This document shows, piece by piece, positions 1 to 11,242 of a stretch of 28,347 bases of DNA; the stretch's first letter is position 1; each line of letters opens with the position of its first letter. A program made the position numbers and the translations under genes. Origin of the DNA: Hyphochytrium catenoides (Eukaryota; Sar; Hyphochytriomycetes; Hyphochytriales; Hyphochytriaceae); NCBI GenBank assembly GCA_900088475.1, contig FLMG01003939.1, positions 13,805 to 42,151 of the forward strand. Reading direction: 5' to 3'. The notes under the pieces are model-generated. The model had not been told where the DNA came from. It worked only from the letters and a program-made list of their open reading frames with translations, and made no database searches.

Positions 1-405
1 CGACGCCGTCATACATGCCTTTCGCCGCAGCTCGATGGGGGAACTGGGAGCTATAAAAGATCGGGGAGAGACTGGACACCGAGGCTGCATATCTTTTTGT
101 CTCTCTCTGTCCTCTCCTCTTTCCCTCTCTCTCGTCTCCTTTTCAGCTCTCTAATGGCTAGCTAGCTCTCTTGATTCTTTCGAGAGCTTCGCTGTATTGT
201 GTCAGCTGAACCGTTCTCTTTAGCAGCTTGTTCTTCCAAGAGAGAGACTTTCCTTTAGAAAGAGACTCAGACCTTCAAATGATTAGACAGCGAACAATGT
301 AAATAGACCACGGCACCCTCAGTTCTTAGTCTCTTTCTGATTTCTCTTCTTCTCTCTCCTGTTTCTCTCCCTCTATAGATCACCTTTCTATATATATCTC
401 TACCC
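1..405 (+). promoter_or_regulatory. Promoter and 5' leader of the kelch/coiled-coil gene
   Basis: A TATA-like element (TATAAAA) lies at 52-58. If it is used, transcription would start near position 80 and leave a leader of about 320 nt. The leader is CT-rich and holds short upstream reading frames: ATG at 154 with a stop ending at 165 (three sense codons), and ATG at 279 running to TAA at 300-302, with a nested ATG at 297 directly followed by that stop. The main ATG at 406 has C at -3, a weak context. A leader intron ending at the polypyrimidine-AG near 145 is possible and would change this picture. TATA use and the start site are inferred from sequence only. Confidence 0.5.
52..58 (+). promoter_or_regulatory. 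Candidate TATA box (TATAAAA)
   Basis: A perfect TATAAAA sits about 350 bp upstream of the kelch-gene ATG in otherwise mixed-composition DNA. It is the best core-promoter match in the first 400 bases. Confidence 0.45.
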
Positions 406-3007
406 ATGTCTGCTCTCTCGCCGCGGGTTGGCCCGCCAGTCTGGCGCCGAGTGTCAGAGAACATCACGTCGGCAAGTCAATCCGCGCCCCGGCCCAGGCA
501 AGGCCACAGCGCCTCGGTGCTGAACGGACTGGAGACGTTTGGGAGCTTGGATCCCAAGGAGCTATACCTTATCATACTGGGTGAGCGTAGATGGAGCTCT
601 TTCTTCCTCCTCTTCTCCCTCCTCTTCTCCCTCTTTTGTTTCTTCTTTCCCTCCCTCTTTCTCTCTCCCTCTCTCTCTCTAGATTAGTCTCTGGATTCTT
701 GCACTAACTGTCGCGCCACACCTCTTCTTCATCCTTCCATTTCCTTTTCTTCTAGGTCGTTAACAACTTCCTCTGTATTCTCTCTCTCTCTCTCCTTTTG
801 TTTTTAAGACGCGACTGCTCCCTACAACGCTCAGCGCCTCTTTCCTCTCTTGAGTACCTTCTTTTATTCTTGCACTTGCCGGTTCTCTAAGAAGTTTAGC
901 ACCGCACTAGTGCATTCTTTCCTTCTTCCTCTCATTCTCTATTCCTTTCTTCCTTTTCTCTATTTGTCCTTCTGTCTCTCTTCTCGCCTGTGGGCCCCTA
1001 GGTGGCTATGATGGCAGTCATCTCTTTGATTTCCTGACCGATGTCTGGGTCTTCCGGACCCGCGATTACTCTTGGAGCAGAGTCAGCTGCACTGGGGACG
1101 CCCCCTGTCCTAGATACCGGTGAGGAAAGAGTGTCAGGGTTCTTAAATGAAGGAAGACAGAACGCGACGTCTCTCTCTTCTCCCATCCAGTTCACTGCCC
1201 TCTCTCGCTTATCTTTCTTCTCTCTCGCCCTGATTTACTTCTGGCCTTGGCCATCTCTATGTCCTTACACGTTGGCTGCTTCTTCTCGATGCTGAGCTTT
1301 CATTTCCTCCATCATGATCGGCATCGCTGTCTACTGACTGGGTCTCTCTTACTTGGTTGATCAGACCCACACTCTCTTTTGCCTTTTCTCTCTCTCCTTT
1401 AATTCCTCTGTCTTTGTTAGTCAACGCTCTTTCGCCCCCCTTTCTCTCGCTCGTTCGCCAAGAATGTCGAGCTCTTATATCTCACGTGTCTCCGTTTATA
1501 TTGGTCGTCCTCGTCCTCTTCGCCTCTCTGTCCCGTCTCATCGGTCGTGGCCTCTACTCTCCTTGTGTTCCACTCACATACTCTCTCCTCGTGGGCACCC
1601 GCTCTGTCGCTCTTTCTCTTCTTTCCGGTCTCTCTTTTTGCTCTCTTTTTGTTCTCTCTTTCTCTTCTTCCTTTCTCTCTCTTCTCTCTCTCTCTCTCTC
1701 TCTATCTATCTGTCTCTCTCTCTTCCTCCCTCTCTCTCTCTGTTATCAGTCATGCAGCGGTGGTGCTGGGGTCCATGCTCTACGTCTATGGCGGATTCGA
1801 CGGCACCAACACGTATAATGATCTTCATGCCCTCAACCTCGAGACTCTTCTCTGGTCCTCTCTGCAGTACGCCAACAACCGTAAGAACAGATTATCTCTC
1901 CAGCTCTCCTCCTTCATTTTGCTTTCGAAAAGATCGTTCCGCTTATTCGATCCCCTGTGAGGTCATAGAAGGTTGCCTCTCGGTTGCATGTCGTTCTTCG
2001 CTGTCTTCCTCCTCTCGCCTCTTTCTCTCCCTCCTTCTCTCTCTCTTTTTCTCTCTTGGTACTTTCTCTCTCTTTGTCTCTTCATTGTTTCTCTCTTTCT
2101 CTCTGACCTTCGGTCTCTTGTCCATTCTTAAGGCATGCTCTGTCTCCCCGTATCTGGATAATGGCCCTCTCTCCCTTTCATTTTCTTCGCGATGTTCTAG
2201 AGACAAGCTGACTTTTCCTTCAGGATCTCACATATCACTCCTTTGTCTTTCCTTTTAGCTCCGCCACCGAGGTCATTCAGAGCGTGCACGCACGTTGGAG
2301 GCAATAAGCTCATGATCTTTGGAGGCAGTCAGGTTGCCATGGCTGCCTTTCTTTCGGCCACCTCTCTCTGCCTGTCTCTCTCTTGTCCCACAGCTTCTTC
2401 CTCGCGGACCTGTTACTTCCTCATTGGCTCCATTCTCTTCTTCTTCTATAATAACGAGCCACTTTCTCTTTCTCTCTCTCTCACACACTATCTCTCTCTT
2501 CATCTCATTATCCTCTCTCTCTTCGTCTGTCTCTTGTTTTTCTTATCGCCTGGCAGGTATCTAGGGATCATCAGGCTAGAACTTTCCAGCAGTTCGTCTT
2601 AGATCTGGACTCCTTGCGCTGGTCCACAGTGGCTTATGACGGAGAATCGATATCAGCAAGAAGGTAGCAGAGAGGAGAGAGACACCAGGGAGAGACAGAA
2701 AGAGAAGAGAGATCACGGGCGACACCTTCGTCTCCAAAACCAAACTCTTTTTTAGTTGCGCCCAGAACCTTCTCCTTCCTCTTGCACTTGCGTCGCTGCC
2801 AGTCTACTTCTCATACTTTCACTGCTTCGTTACTTAGACTATCTCTCGCCATAGTTAGCAGCTGTTTCTTCATGGTCTTGCTAGAGTCATTCTCTCTTGT
2901 TTGCCGTCTCCGAGCCGTGTATGATTAAGCTAGTCTCCCCGTGCAGTTATAACACGATCTCGGTTTCCGAAGATAAGCTTTACCTCTGTAAGTCGCTAGT
3001 GATAGGC

Positions 3008-3047
<40 letters not shown>

Positions 3048-4657
3048 CTCTCTCTCTCTCTCTCTCCTGTTCTTATTTGACTTCTGCTTTCCGTCTGTCT
3101 CACCTGACTCTTTATTTTCTCTCTCACTCTCTAGAGTATACACATGGGCATTCTCCTGCCCAGTTAATGCTGTTCTTTCTAGAGCACTCTTCCTTTCTCA
3201 CTGTGACGTTTGGTTTCTGTCCAACGTTCTGTGTGTCTCTCTGCGGTGCTCACTTTTCTTTCCTTTCTCTTTCTCTTTCTCTTTCTCCCCATCAACCTCT
3301 CCAGACGGTGGGTACAATGGGACGACACGCTTTGGTGACCTGTTCTCCTTTGATATCCAGAAGTGCCGTTGGCAGATTTGTGAGACGCAAGACCAGCCCA
3401 GTGGCAGGTCAGAGCGCTCTATCTCCATCTCTCTCTGTCGTTCTCTCTTCATCTGTCTCTCTCCATTTCCATGTATATCTCTTCTCTCCCTCTCATTCTT
3501 CGCTCTCTGTCTGAAATGGTGGGGGGTGAATGTACCATATCTCTCCACCTGCCTCTCTCTCAGTTAGTTCGATGCCCGGCCATTGTCAGGTTCTTTTGAC
3601 CATCAGCGTGCCGGCTCTATGTCCTTGCTGGGGTCTCCGTATCCTTTTTATCTCTTGGTCACTCTTGGACACCCTCTTTCTCTCTCTAAAACGACTCTCG
3701 CTATGTCCCGTTCTCTCTCCCCCCTGTCCCTTCTTTATCTCTCTTTGCTCTTGTTCTTGTTAACTCACTCCTATGGCGACCTCCCTTAACTCAGGTACAA
3801 GCACACAGCGAATCTGGTCCAATTGGATATTGCGTCAGACAGCAAAGAGGATGGGAGCTCGAAGGCCGCGGACAGCGTACGGCCCAAGTTTGACTTCTCA
3901 CTCCTCATCGTCACGTTCATCTGGATCGACTTTCTCTCTCTCTCTCTCTCTGTCCCCTACATTGCGAGACATCTCCTCCTTGTCCCTATAATCCGTAGGC
4001 TCTGAGAGGAAGTGTTCAAAGTCTCTGGTTTCTCCCTCCCACTGTCGTTCTCTCTCTCCCTCTTCTGACTAGTATCCAATATTCGTCTGTTCCTCTCCTC
4101 AGGCTCAGAGAGAACTCCTCTCGCGGCATGACGACTTGTTTCTCATCATCTTTGGCGGCTATGGTGTCCGGTAAACCTTCCTAGACTTTCAGCACTTCAT
4201 TTCCTCCGTTCTGTCCCTTCTCAAGCCAACCTTTCCATTCTCTCTTTTCTTCTCTCTCTGTGTCTGTCTCTTTCTCTTTCTGTCTCTTTTTGTCTGTCTC
4301 TGTCTGTCTCTGGATGTCTCTTTGTGTGTGTGCCTCTTTCTCTCGACATAAGTGCCCTTGCTCTTCACTGGTCTCTCCCATAATCTGATAATGTTGATGA
4401 CCTCGGCTTCTCTCATTCTCTCCGTGTTCCTTTCGTCATGTGAGCAGGTGGCTGAACGAGACCGTGGTTCTGAACCTAAGAACAATGGCTTGGAGTGTGC
4501 CAGAGGCTCAACAGGGAGATGTCCCAGCTCCGAGAGAGGGCCACAGGTAGGGAAGGCGCTCTCGATGGGAGGAAGTAAACAGAGTCAAACTGAGCTGCGC
4601 TCCGGCGGAAGAGTAATAGTGTTATGTGGGAAGAACTCGTGTGGGGAACAGACAAAA

Positions 4658-4703
<46 letters not shown>

Positions 4704-7279
4704 GAGGAGAGAAAGAGAGGAAGAAGAGAAGACAGCGCTCCGACTCATCCATACGAATCTATGTGCCCCGAGCTTTGTCCGTGGTCTCTCTCCCTCTCTT
4801 ACTTTCCGCTCCCTCTTCTTTTCCTTCCTCTTTCTCTTTCTTACCCTATCCCTACCCTCTCTTGCTCACTCTCTCTCAATCTCATGGCTGGCTCTCGCAT
4901 TGTCTTCTTACAATTATCTCTCTCCCGACAACTCGCTGTAGCGCTTCATTTGTGGGTGACAAACTCTTTGTCTTTGGCGGCTGGTCCTTCCCTTCCTATT
5001 TCAATGACGGTATGCTGGCGGTTTCTCTCTCTTTCCGTTTACCTTCCCGTCGACTCACGAGTGCTTTACATGCTATGCTTGTGGGTGGACGCCTGCATGC
5101 TCTTTATCTCTCCTTCCCTTCCTTCCTCTCTCTCTCTTTTCTCTCTTTACCTGCTCCGTAGTATTGGTTTCGGTTGAGCAAAGACCCCTCCTGGGCGATT
5201 CTTGGCATGTCTTTCTTTTTCTATTTCCTCCTTTGTCTGCTGTTGCATGTTTGACCTCAAGCCGTACTCGCAACTCAAAGGATGCTTCCGCTCTTGGGTT
5301 TCTTTTCTTCTCTCTTGCTTAATTGCCTATTATTTTTCTCTTCTTCTGACAGTCTGTCCCTTCTCTCTCTGTTTCTCTTCATGTGTGTCTCTCTATCGAT
5401 GGTAGTGTACGAGCTGGACCTCAAGAAGCTGCTCCTCCCGCTGATCCTGGGGCCGAGCGCCAAACCTGACGGATTATCGATCACCTTCTCAAACCCATTA
5501 AAAGGCCCTCCTCCGTCCCTCTCCGCCCTGAGTGAATATGTCCCCAGCGAGTGTGACTCAGAGACAAACAGCAAGAGCTCTATACGGTCAAACTTCTCGG
5601 TTAGAAACGTCACTCCCTCTCCCTCTCTTCATCCAGAGTCTCTCTCTTTTGCTTGCGTCTCACTGTCGTCTTTCTTACTCCATGACCTCTGGCCTTGCCT
5701 CTCGTTCTTCTCAGGCCATTCTTCCATTCCTCCCTTTTTTTTCAGAGCCCTAACGCTACTGTTGTTCAAGGCTACTCCGTTTCATATCCCTTACTCCATC
5801 CTTTTCCTCTTTCACTCTCTCTCTCTTTTCTCTCTCTCTCTCCCCTCCCTTTTCTCATTCTCTCTCTCTCTCTCTCTCTGTGTCGGTCTCTATTTCTCTT
5901 GCTCGGTCCTCTCCGTGCCCATCTCTTTGTTTCGGCCTCTCACGCTGACTATTTGGCCTTCCAATCATTCCCTTGCCCTTACTTTTTCTCCTTTGTGTCT
6001 CGACACAGAACCAACAACTCTCTCTCCTCCAAGAGCAAGAGAAAGGACCCAGTGTAGGGCCAAGGGGAGATTCAGGGAGAGGGAAAGGGCTTCTCAAGAG
6101 ACAGAACAGTGCTCCTAGTCAGAAGCAGATGCTTGATGGAGGCAGAGGAGAAGAGGGACAAATGACAGGAGGGAAGTCCGCCCTCTCTATGTGGCCCTCT
6201 CTTCCTCCTGCAGCCTCTCTCCCTGCTGTCTCTAGTGAGTCCCAGCTGCAAAGGTATAAGGGGAGAAACCCCAGCGCTCCCCTCTCTCTCTTGAATAGGA
6301 GTGGATCGTCCTCTCCCCAGCACTCAATGCAGTCTTTGAAGAGCTCTGAAGGAGAAGCAAGGTCCTTTCATTCCTCCGAGGACGATCCGTATCTCTCTTC
6401 CTTCACATCCGTATCGTCTCCTAAGGAAACACCTATTCTCTCTGACTCTGACTCGGAGGATGGAGGTAAAGAGAGACGGATAGCTCTCAAGAAAGGGGGA
6501 AGAGAAGGTAGTGGAGAGTTATGCTCCGTCAAGACAGAGAAAGAGAGAGAGAAAGCTGAAGGGGAGCAACAAGCTCTGTCCGAACAGGACTCCACTCTTC
6601 TTCAGCAGCTTGTCATTATGGAAGCCGCCAAGAGAGTAGGCCAGGGCTCTCCTTCCAAAAGCAAAGATGAGGTAGGAGCAAGAGGACACTCTCTCTTACA
6701 GTCCTTCCTGGAGCTCTTTCTCTTTCTCTTCCCTGTCTTGCTCTGCCTCTCTTTCTCGATGGTCTCGTCTGGGGGACGATAAGCTTAGGGGTCGAAAGTC
6801 TGTCTGCTCTGCTTGGGGCCATCTTGTTCTTTGCCAGTTTCTCTCTCTCTCTGTGTCTCTCTCTGTCTCTCTCTCTCTCTTTCTTTCTTTCCTTCTTTCT
6901 CTCTCTCTCTCTTCTCTCTTTCGGTCTTCTATTCCATGCTGCTGGCTCTGTCGTCCTTTGACTCTAAACCTTCACTGGCGCTGCTGTGGTTATCTTGACC
7001 TCCAGGGGCCTAGTGTCATATTGCCTTTCTACTTCTCGTTCTTCTTGCCCTTTATTGCTTTGATCATCTTATTCCCTCTCTTCTCTTTCTTCTCTCTTCT
7101 CTTCTTCCTCCGTCTCTTCCCTCAGAGCAAAGAGGTTCCCAGCACCTTCACTCCAGTCAACGTGAGTGCGCGAGATCAGTATCGGATACTGAAAGAAGTA
7201 GAGAGGAGGATCGCTGCGGCCATGGAACTCCATCAGAGAGAGATCACCATCAGAAGAATGGAGAGAGACAGGTCTCTCT

Positions 7280-7319
<40 letters not shown>

Positions 7320-8960
7320 TTTCCCTTTCCCTTTCTCTGTCCCTAGCTCTTTCCTACCTTTCTCCCTTGTATATCTATATCGACCACTCCTTTCTTACGA
7401 TGTTATCTGTTCTCCGACAATCCTTTCAACGCTGTCTATCAGACGAGAGCAGTCTCTGGCAGAGCTCGAGCGGACAGTAGAGGAGGTGAGACGCCTTGCA
7501 GTGCAGGAGGAAGAGGCGGCTGGAGCAGCTTCTTCAGAGGCAGAAAGACTCGCAGCCATTGTAGAAGAGCTCCGAAGACAGAAAGAGAGACTCGAGTGGA
7601 AGAGAAGGTGAGTGTATGTGTCTCACTATGCATTGCAAGAGACAGATAATGACAAGAGAAGAGAGATAGGAGCAAGAGAGAGAGAGAGAAAGAGGGAGGG
7701 GAGGCTCCCGGAGAAGTGGAGAGAGAGAGAGGAGAGAGAAAGAGACAGTGCGAACAGAGAGAGACAGAGAGGGAAGGATAGAGACGGGGGCGGGGGAGAA
7801 CATCTGCAGCTCGTTTATGGAAAACTTTACTAACTGAATCCTTCTCTACCCTTCTCTAACTCTCTCTCTCTTTTTTTATTCCTTTCTCTCTTCTCTAGAA
7901 ACTCAGAGAAGGCTAAAGTCAGAGGAGAGCTGGTAGAGCTCTCTCTCCTCCTTACAGCGAGAGACGGACAAGTTCCAACAAAGGGAGGAGGAGGAGGCGG
8001 ACAGAGTCCAACCCAGCTCGCAATTGGAGACCTGAATAACGCTATAGAGCAGCTGGCAGACGAGCTCGCGAAGAAAGAGGAAGATTGTAGGGAAGGAGAG
8101 GTAAGTGCAAGAAGAGTTAGAGAATGGGGGGAGCGGAGACGGACAGGAAAAAGATAAAACCAAGAGAGCAGGGAGAAAAAATGAGAGGGTGAGAGAGATA
8201 GGAAGACAGGGGAGAAAGAGAGAGAGAGAGACTATGGCAAACCCATGGCTGACACCTCTCTCGTCTGTCTCTGTCAGATTGTCACCCAGAGATTGGAGGC
8301 AGCTCTGGAGTCCATTCAGACACGAATTCTAGAAAGAGAGCACCTCCAGAGAGAGGCAGAGAGAGAGGCCGCGGAACTCAGTGAGAGCAACACGAAGCTG
8401 TTGGATGAGATTGCCTTCTTGAGACATCAAAAGGATCGAGCGATTGCGGAACGGAAGCTACTAGAAGATGCCATTCTCTCTCTTAGCGCTGAGGTAAGGA
8501 AGCAGACCAGGAAAGAGACAGAGGAAAGAGAGAGAAAAGATTTTGGAAAAGATAAGCCAAGAGGTCACCCAAGGAAGACAGAGGGAAAGAATGAAGAGAG
8601 AGGGAGAGAAAGAGAGAGAGAGAGAGACATCCTTCGCAAATGACTTACATGCATCCCCCATGTTCCTTTCGCGACCTGCTTCGTCCGTTCTGGCGACTTT
8701 GCAGTTGGATACCTATGAGAGTAATAACCATGAGACCTTGGCAGTGGCGCGGCAGCTGAAAGCTGATTTAAAGGCACTTCAGGTAGATTCTACTCTCTTG
8801 CCTCCCTTCCTTAAGGCAAAACTCTCTCTCTCTCTCTCTGCCTCTCGCTCGCTTGCGCTGTCGTCTTTTCTGGCTTCTCTTCTCACGTCTAACGTCTCTT
8901 ACTGGTCTCCCTCTTCTTCCTTTACTCGTTCTTGCGTAGCTGTACAAGGGATTAGCCTAG
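406..8960 (+). CDS. Six-bladed kelch propeller protein with C-terminal coiled coil
   Basis: Exons: 406-580, 1002-1119, 1750-1880, 2259-2332, 2557-2663, 2947-2987, 3305-3407, 3795-3876, 4103-4170, 4448-4546, 4942-5009, 5406-5599, 6009-6671, 7126-7271, 7443-7607, 7899-8100, 8278-8493, 8705-8782, 8940-8960 (2751 nt, 916 aa, TAG stop). Six kelch blades are visible, each with a Gly-Gly pair (about residues 59, 112, 163, 217, 295, 345) and downstream Tyr/Trp; the last blade ends in VYELDL near 361. The N-terminal WRRVSEN...RQGHSASVL probably closes the propeller. Blade 5 carries a charged insertion of roughly 30 aa. Residues about 362-641 are a low-complexity Ser/Glu/Lys linker, nearly all in exon 13. 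Residues 642-916 are Glu/Arg/Leu-rich, coiled-coil-like. Kelch plus coiled coil resembles fungal Tea1/Kel1 cell-polarity scaffolds in architecture only; function is unknown. Exons 8 and 11-13 fit the phase rules but are the least certain; at exon 8 an alternative in-phase donor lies at 3910. The final exon is seven codons including the stop. Confidence 0.85.
1676..1742 (+). repeat. (CT)n-rich tract in kelch-gene intron 2
   Basis: This near-continuous CT dinucleotide run, with a few CTAT and CTGT interruptions, ends at the intron 2 acceptor (TTATCAG, exon from 1750). It acts as an extreme polypyrimidine tract and generates the spurious Ser/Leu-rich frames across 1350-2260. Confidence 0.85.
3010..3066 (+). 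repeat. (TC)n microsatellite in kelch-gene intron 6
   Basis: An almost pure TC run of about 57 nt with one TGTT interruption. It lies 20 nt after the intron 6 donor (GTAAGT at 2988), so it is close to the 5' splice site rather than the acceptor. Confidence 0.9.
4663..4730 (+). repeat. (GA)n purine tract in kelch-gene intron 10
   Basis: A pure AG run at about 4663-4692 followed by imperfect GA repeats. It is opposite in strand polarity to most other introns of this gene. A CT-rich segment follows in the same intron (about 4779-4936) before the acceptor at 4941. Confidence 0.88.
7279..7321 (+). repeat. Compound (CT)n(GT)n microsatellite in kelch-gene intron 14
   Basis: A CT run changes directly into a GT run, starting just after the intron 14 donor (GTCTCT at 7272). 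Confidence 0.88.
7636..7897 (+). repeat. GA-rich then CT-rich halves of kelch-gene intron 15
   Basis: Intron 15 (7608-7898) is almost purely purine from about 7650 to 7790, then switches to a CT tract at about 7842-7897 ending in the TCTAG acceptor. Introns 10 and 16 have the same order (GA first, CT second), so these introns could form an internal GA:CU stem. The base composition is observed; the folding is inferred. Confidence 0.7.
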
Positions 8961-9542
8961 ATAGAGGTCGAGGAACCCTAGCCAAGAGCCAAAGGACGAG
9001 CCTTGGTCTGTTATTCAGTCTCTCTATGAAGTTCGTTCCTTCTTTCTCTTGTCTAAACCTTCAGAAGTCAAATGTCGTCACGACAGTAATGAAGATAATA
9101 TCAGACTTTATTATTGAGCTATGGCCCCATAGAGAGCGCTATCCACCGGCGCTATCGTCAGGCGCATGTGACAAAAGAACGCGCGCTCTTCTCCCATTAC
9201 AAGGCATTGGCTGGGATAAAGGACACACAACGAAGGCCCGCAGGACCTCGTCTTGTTGCCTCTCCTCTTACTGTCTTCCGTGCTCCTTCCTCACTTAGCT
9301 GCTGATGAGAGAAGCAAGAGAAGCAGTAAGCCTTGAGACTCTTTGGCTGGGTCATCTGGTCGCCTCTGCAATGCTCCCCCCACACTTCTGTGTACCACTT
9401 CTCTTGTCAAGTATTTCTCTCTATCTTATCTTTTCACACAGATCTACCTTTCTTTCTCACTGTGCTTTCCCCCTTGTCCACCTTCTACACTTTATGGCTT
9501 ACCATATCGACCCCTAATAGACAATGATCAAGAAATTAGTGT
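8961..9542. other. Convergent intergenic region (two 3' ends)
   Basis: These 582 bases separate the kelch stop (8960) from the coatomer zeta stop (9543, opposite strand). They must hold both 3' untranslated regions. I see no conserved frame, no RNA gene and no clear AATAAA signal. The open frames here are short and overlap one another on both strands. Confidence 0.6.
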
Positions 9543-11242
9543 TCAGCTTCTAAAGAACGACTTCTGCCACTGTTGCTTGGCAGATTGGAAAGCCTGCAAC
9601 AAAGATAATGATTAGAAGAGTGAAGTCGCACTTCAAAAGGGCAAGAAAGAGTGGTACCTGGGAGATCGTAAGCTCTGCTAATGGAGTCTCGCCATCGGCT
9701 CCCTATGTCGCATGGGTTAAGGATGTCGGGACGATGATTGATAGATGACAAGAGAGAAAGGGAGAGAGAGAAAGAGTGAGAGACAGGAGAGAGTGGGGGA
9801 GGAGGAGACATAGAGAGAGAGTATGAGAAAGAGAGAGGAGAAGTATGCCAGATTTCCTTGCTTGTCACGTCCATTGGCTCAAAGAAGCTCATAGAAGCAG
9901 AAAGAGGAGAGGCACTCACCCGCATGAGGACTCTATTCATAACGGATTGAGAGTCCAGTTCCAAGATGATCCTATCCAACGCCAGAAGCATAAGTGCAGT
10001 ACATTGTCATAGACAAACAAGGACCAAGGATAGAGATAACATCTACAAGACGCAACGACATGAAGAAGAGACACCGGAAGAGGTCATGGTATAGGAGATG
10101 TTGACACTCAGAAGATCTACGGCAGAGACGGACTCGGACATAGGGCCATACCCTGAGTCTACGATCTCGTCAGTAGCTAGCAGGAGCAGCTCCAAGTTGT
10201 CAAAGAGAGTCATTCTGTCCGTCTGACCCCTGTCAAAGTGGAGATATGAAGCGTTAGACGCCAACAGATCATTTTAAGGATATCAATCAGAGACTCACAC
10301 ACACTAAGAGCCACTCCCTTATTTAGTAGAGAAAGGCACACACACTTAAGACAGGACAGACATAGCAGCGCATTCCATAAACAGTTAGAGCTAGAAAACA
10401 TTAAAGGAGAGCGAAGAAGGATCCTTTTGGGGTACGGACACACCTGAGCAGACCGTTGACAGCGCCATAAAAGCACTCCAAGACCGCGGAGAGTACAAGT
10501 TCGTTCTGTCACATGAGGACCACAGGGCCGAGATGGGAGGTCAAGTAAGGCATATGAAGGGCATTGCAGCTCAAAGAACGTAATAGGCATCAAACTGCTC
10601 TAAGAGGAATGTCGATAACAGAAGAGAGAGATGAAGAGGGATCAGACAAAAATCCTTAGGTAGCAACAACGATGCAGTTGATAGTAGAGAAGAAGAGCAA
10701 GCGAGAGGGACGCCGTCTCCGAAAAGAAGGCGATATAGAATAACCTCTACCGATCTGGAGCTTACCTCTTCCGCAGGGCCGACTACGAAGAAAGTGCCAT
10801 CAGTTCCCTGTCTGAAGATGCTAATAACATTGTCAACCACGAGGACGTCCGCTGCATGGGATCAAGGTCTTAGTGGCATTCCTTAGAGGTATAAGCGTAC
10901 TTCAGCACCTACGTTCCAACCGCGCATTCATATTCTTGGTTTTGTTGAACAGCTTTTTCTCGAGAGCCACCTGCTCAAAGTTGCAGGCAGAGGCGATGAG
11001 ATGGAGGGCGGAGGAGGGCCTGCAGGTCGGTGCTACTTGGTGATGGCTCGGTCTAGACTTTACCTGTTCAGTCTTGGTGGGATACTGCTGTTTATCAAAA
11101 AATTTGGAGCTTATTCTGTTGCCGTCGGGATCTAGCACGAACATCGCCTTGATCGAAGGATCTTCTGTGACCTACACATGCGGAGGGAGATTGAGCTAAC
11201 CATCCTGGCATCTTATTCGTCTAATAGTCCTCCTACCGCCAT
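9543..11242 (-). CDS. Coatomer subunit zeta (COPI coat)
   Basis: Minus-strand exons in transcript order: 11242-11237, 11171-11064, 10970-10913, 10851-10766, 10505-10444, 10229-10152, 9971-9920, 9702-9658, 9593-9543 (546 nt, 181 aa, TGA stop; animal zeta is about 177 aa). Zeta is the small longin-fold subunit of the COPI F-subcomplex, partnering gamma-COP in coats that return vesicles from Golgi to ER. Family landmarks occur in order: KAMFVLDPDGNRI near the N-terminus (compare KAILILDNDG), ALEKKLFNKT, GTFFVVGPAEENEL, NLELLLLATDEIVDSGIILE and the C-terminal QSAKQQWQKSFFR. Every join keeps frame and family alignment. Exon 1 encodes only Met-Ala; its ATG has A at -3 and G at +4. The alternative start is the Met at residue 12, which would lose the first beta strand's lead-in. 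Introns are short, down to 61 nt. The upstream 550 bp is shared with the divergent phosphatase gene. Confidence 0.94.

Noticed and set aside
1353-2258. A long open frame rich in Ser, Leu and Phe on the plus strand
   Set aside because: It is the CT-repeat of kelch-gene introns 2 and 3 read in an arbitrary frame; only a short internal part overlaps the true exon 3, and in a different frame.
3010-3066. Regular repeat considered as a CRISPR-like or telomeric array
   Set aside because: It is a simple TC dinucleotide run inside an intron, with no spacers and no telomere unit.
4476-4748. A minus-strand Ser/Leu-rich open frame
   Set aside because: It is the complement of the GA tract in kelch-gene intron 10 and of coding exon 10.
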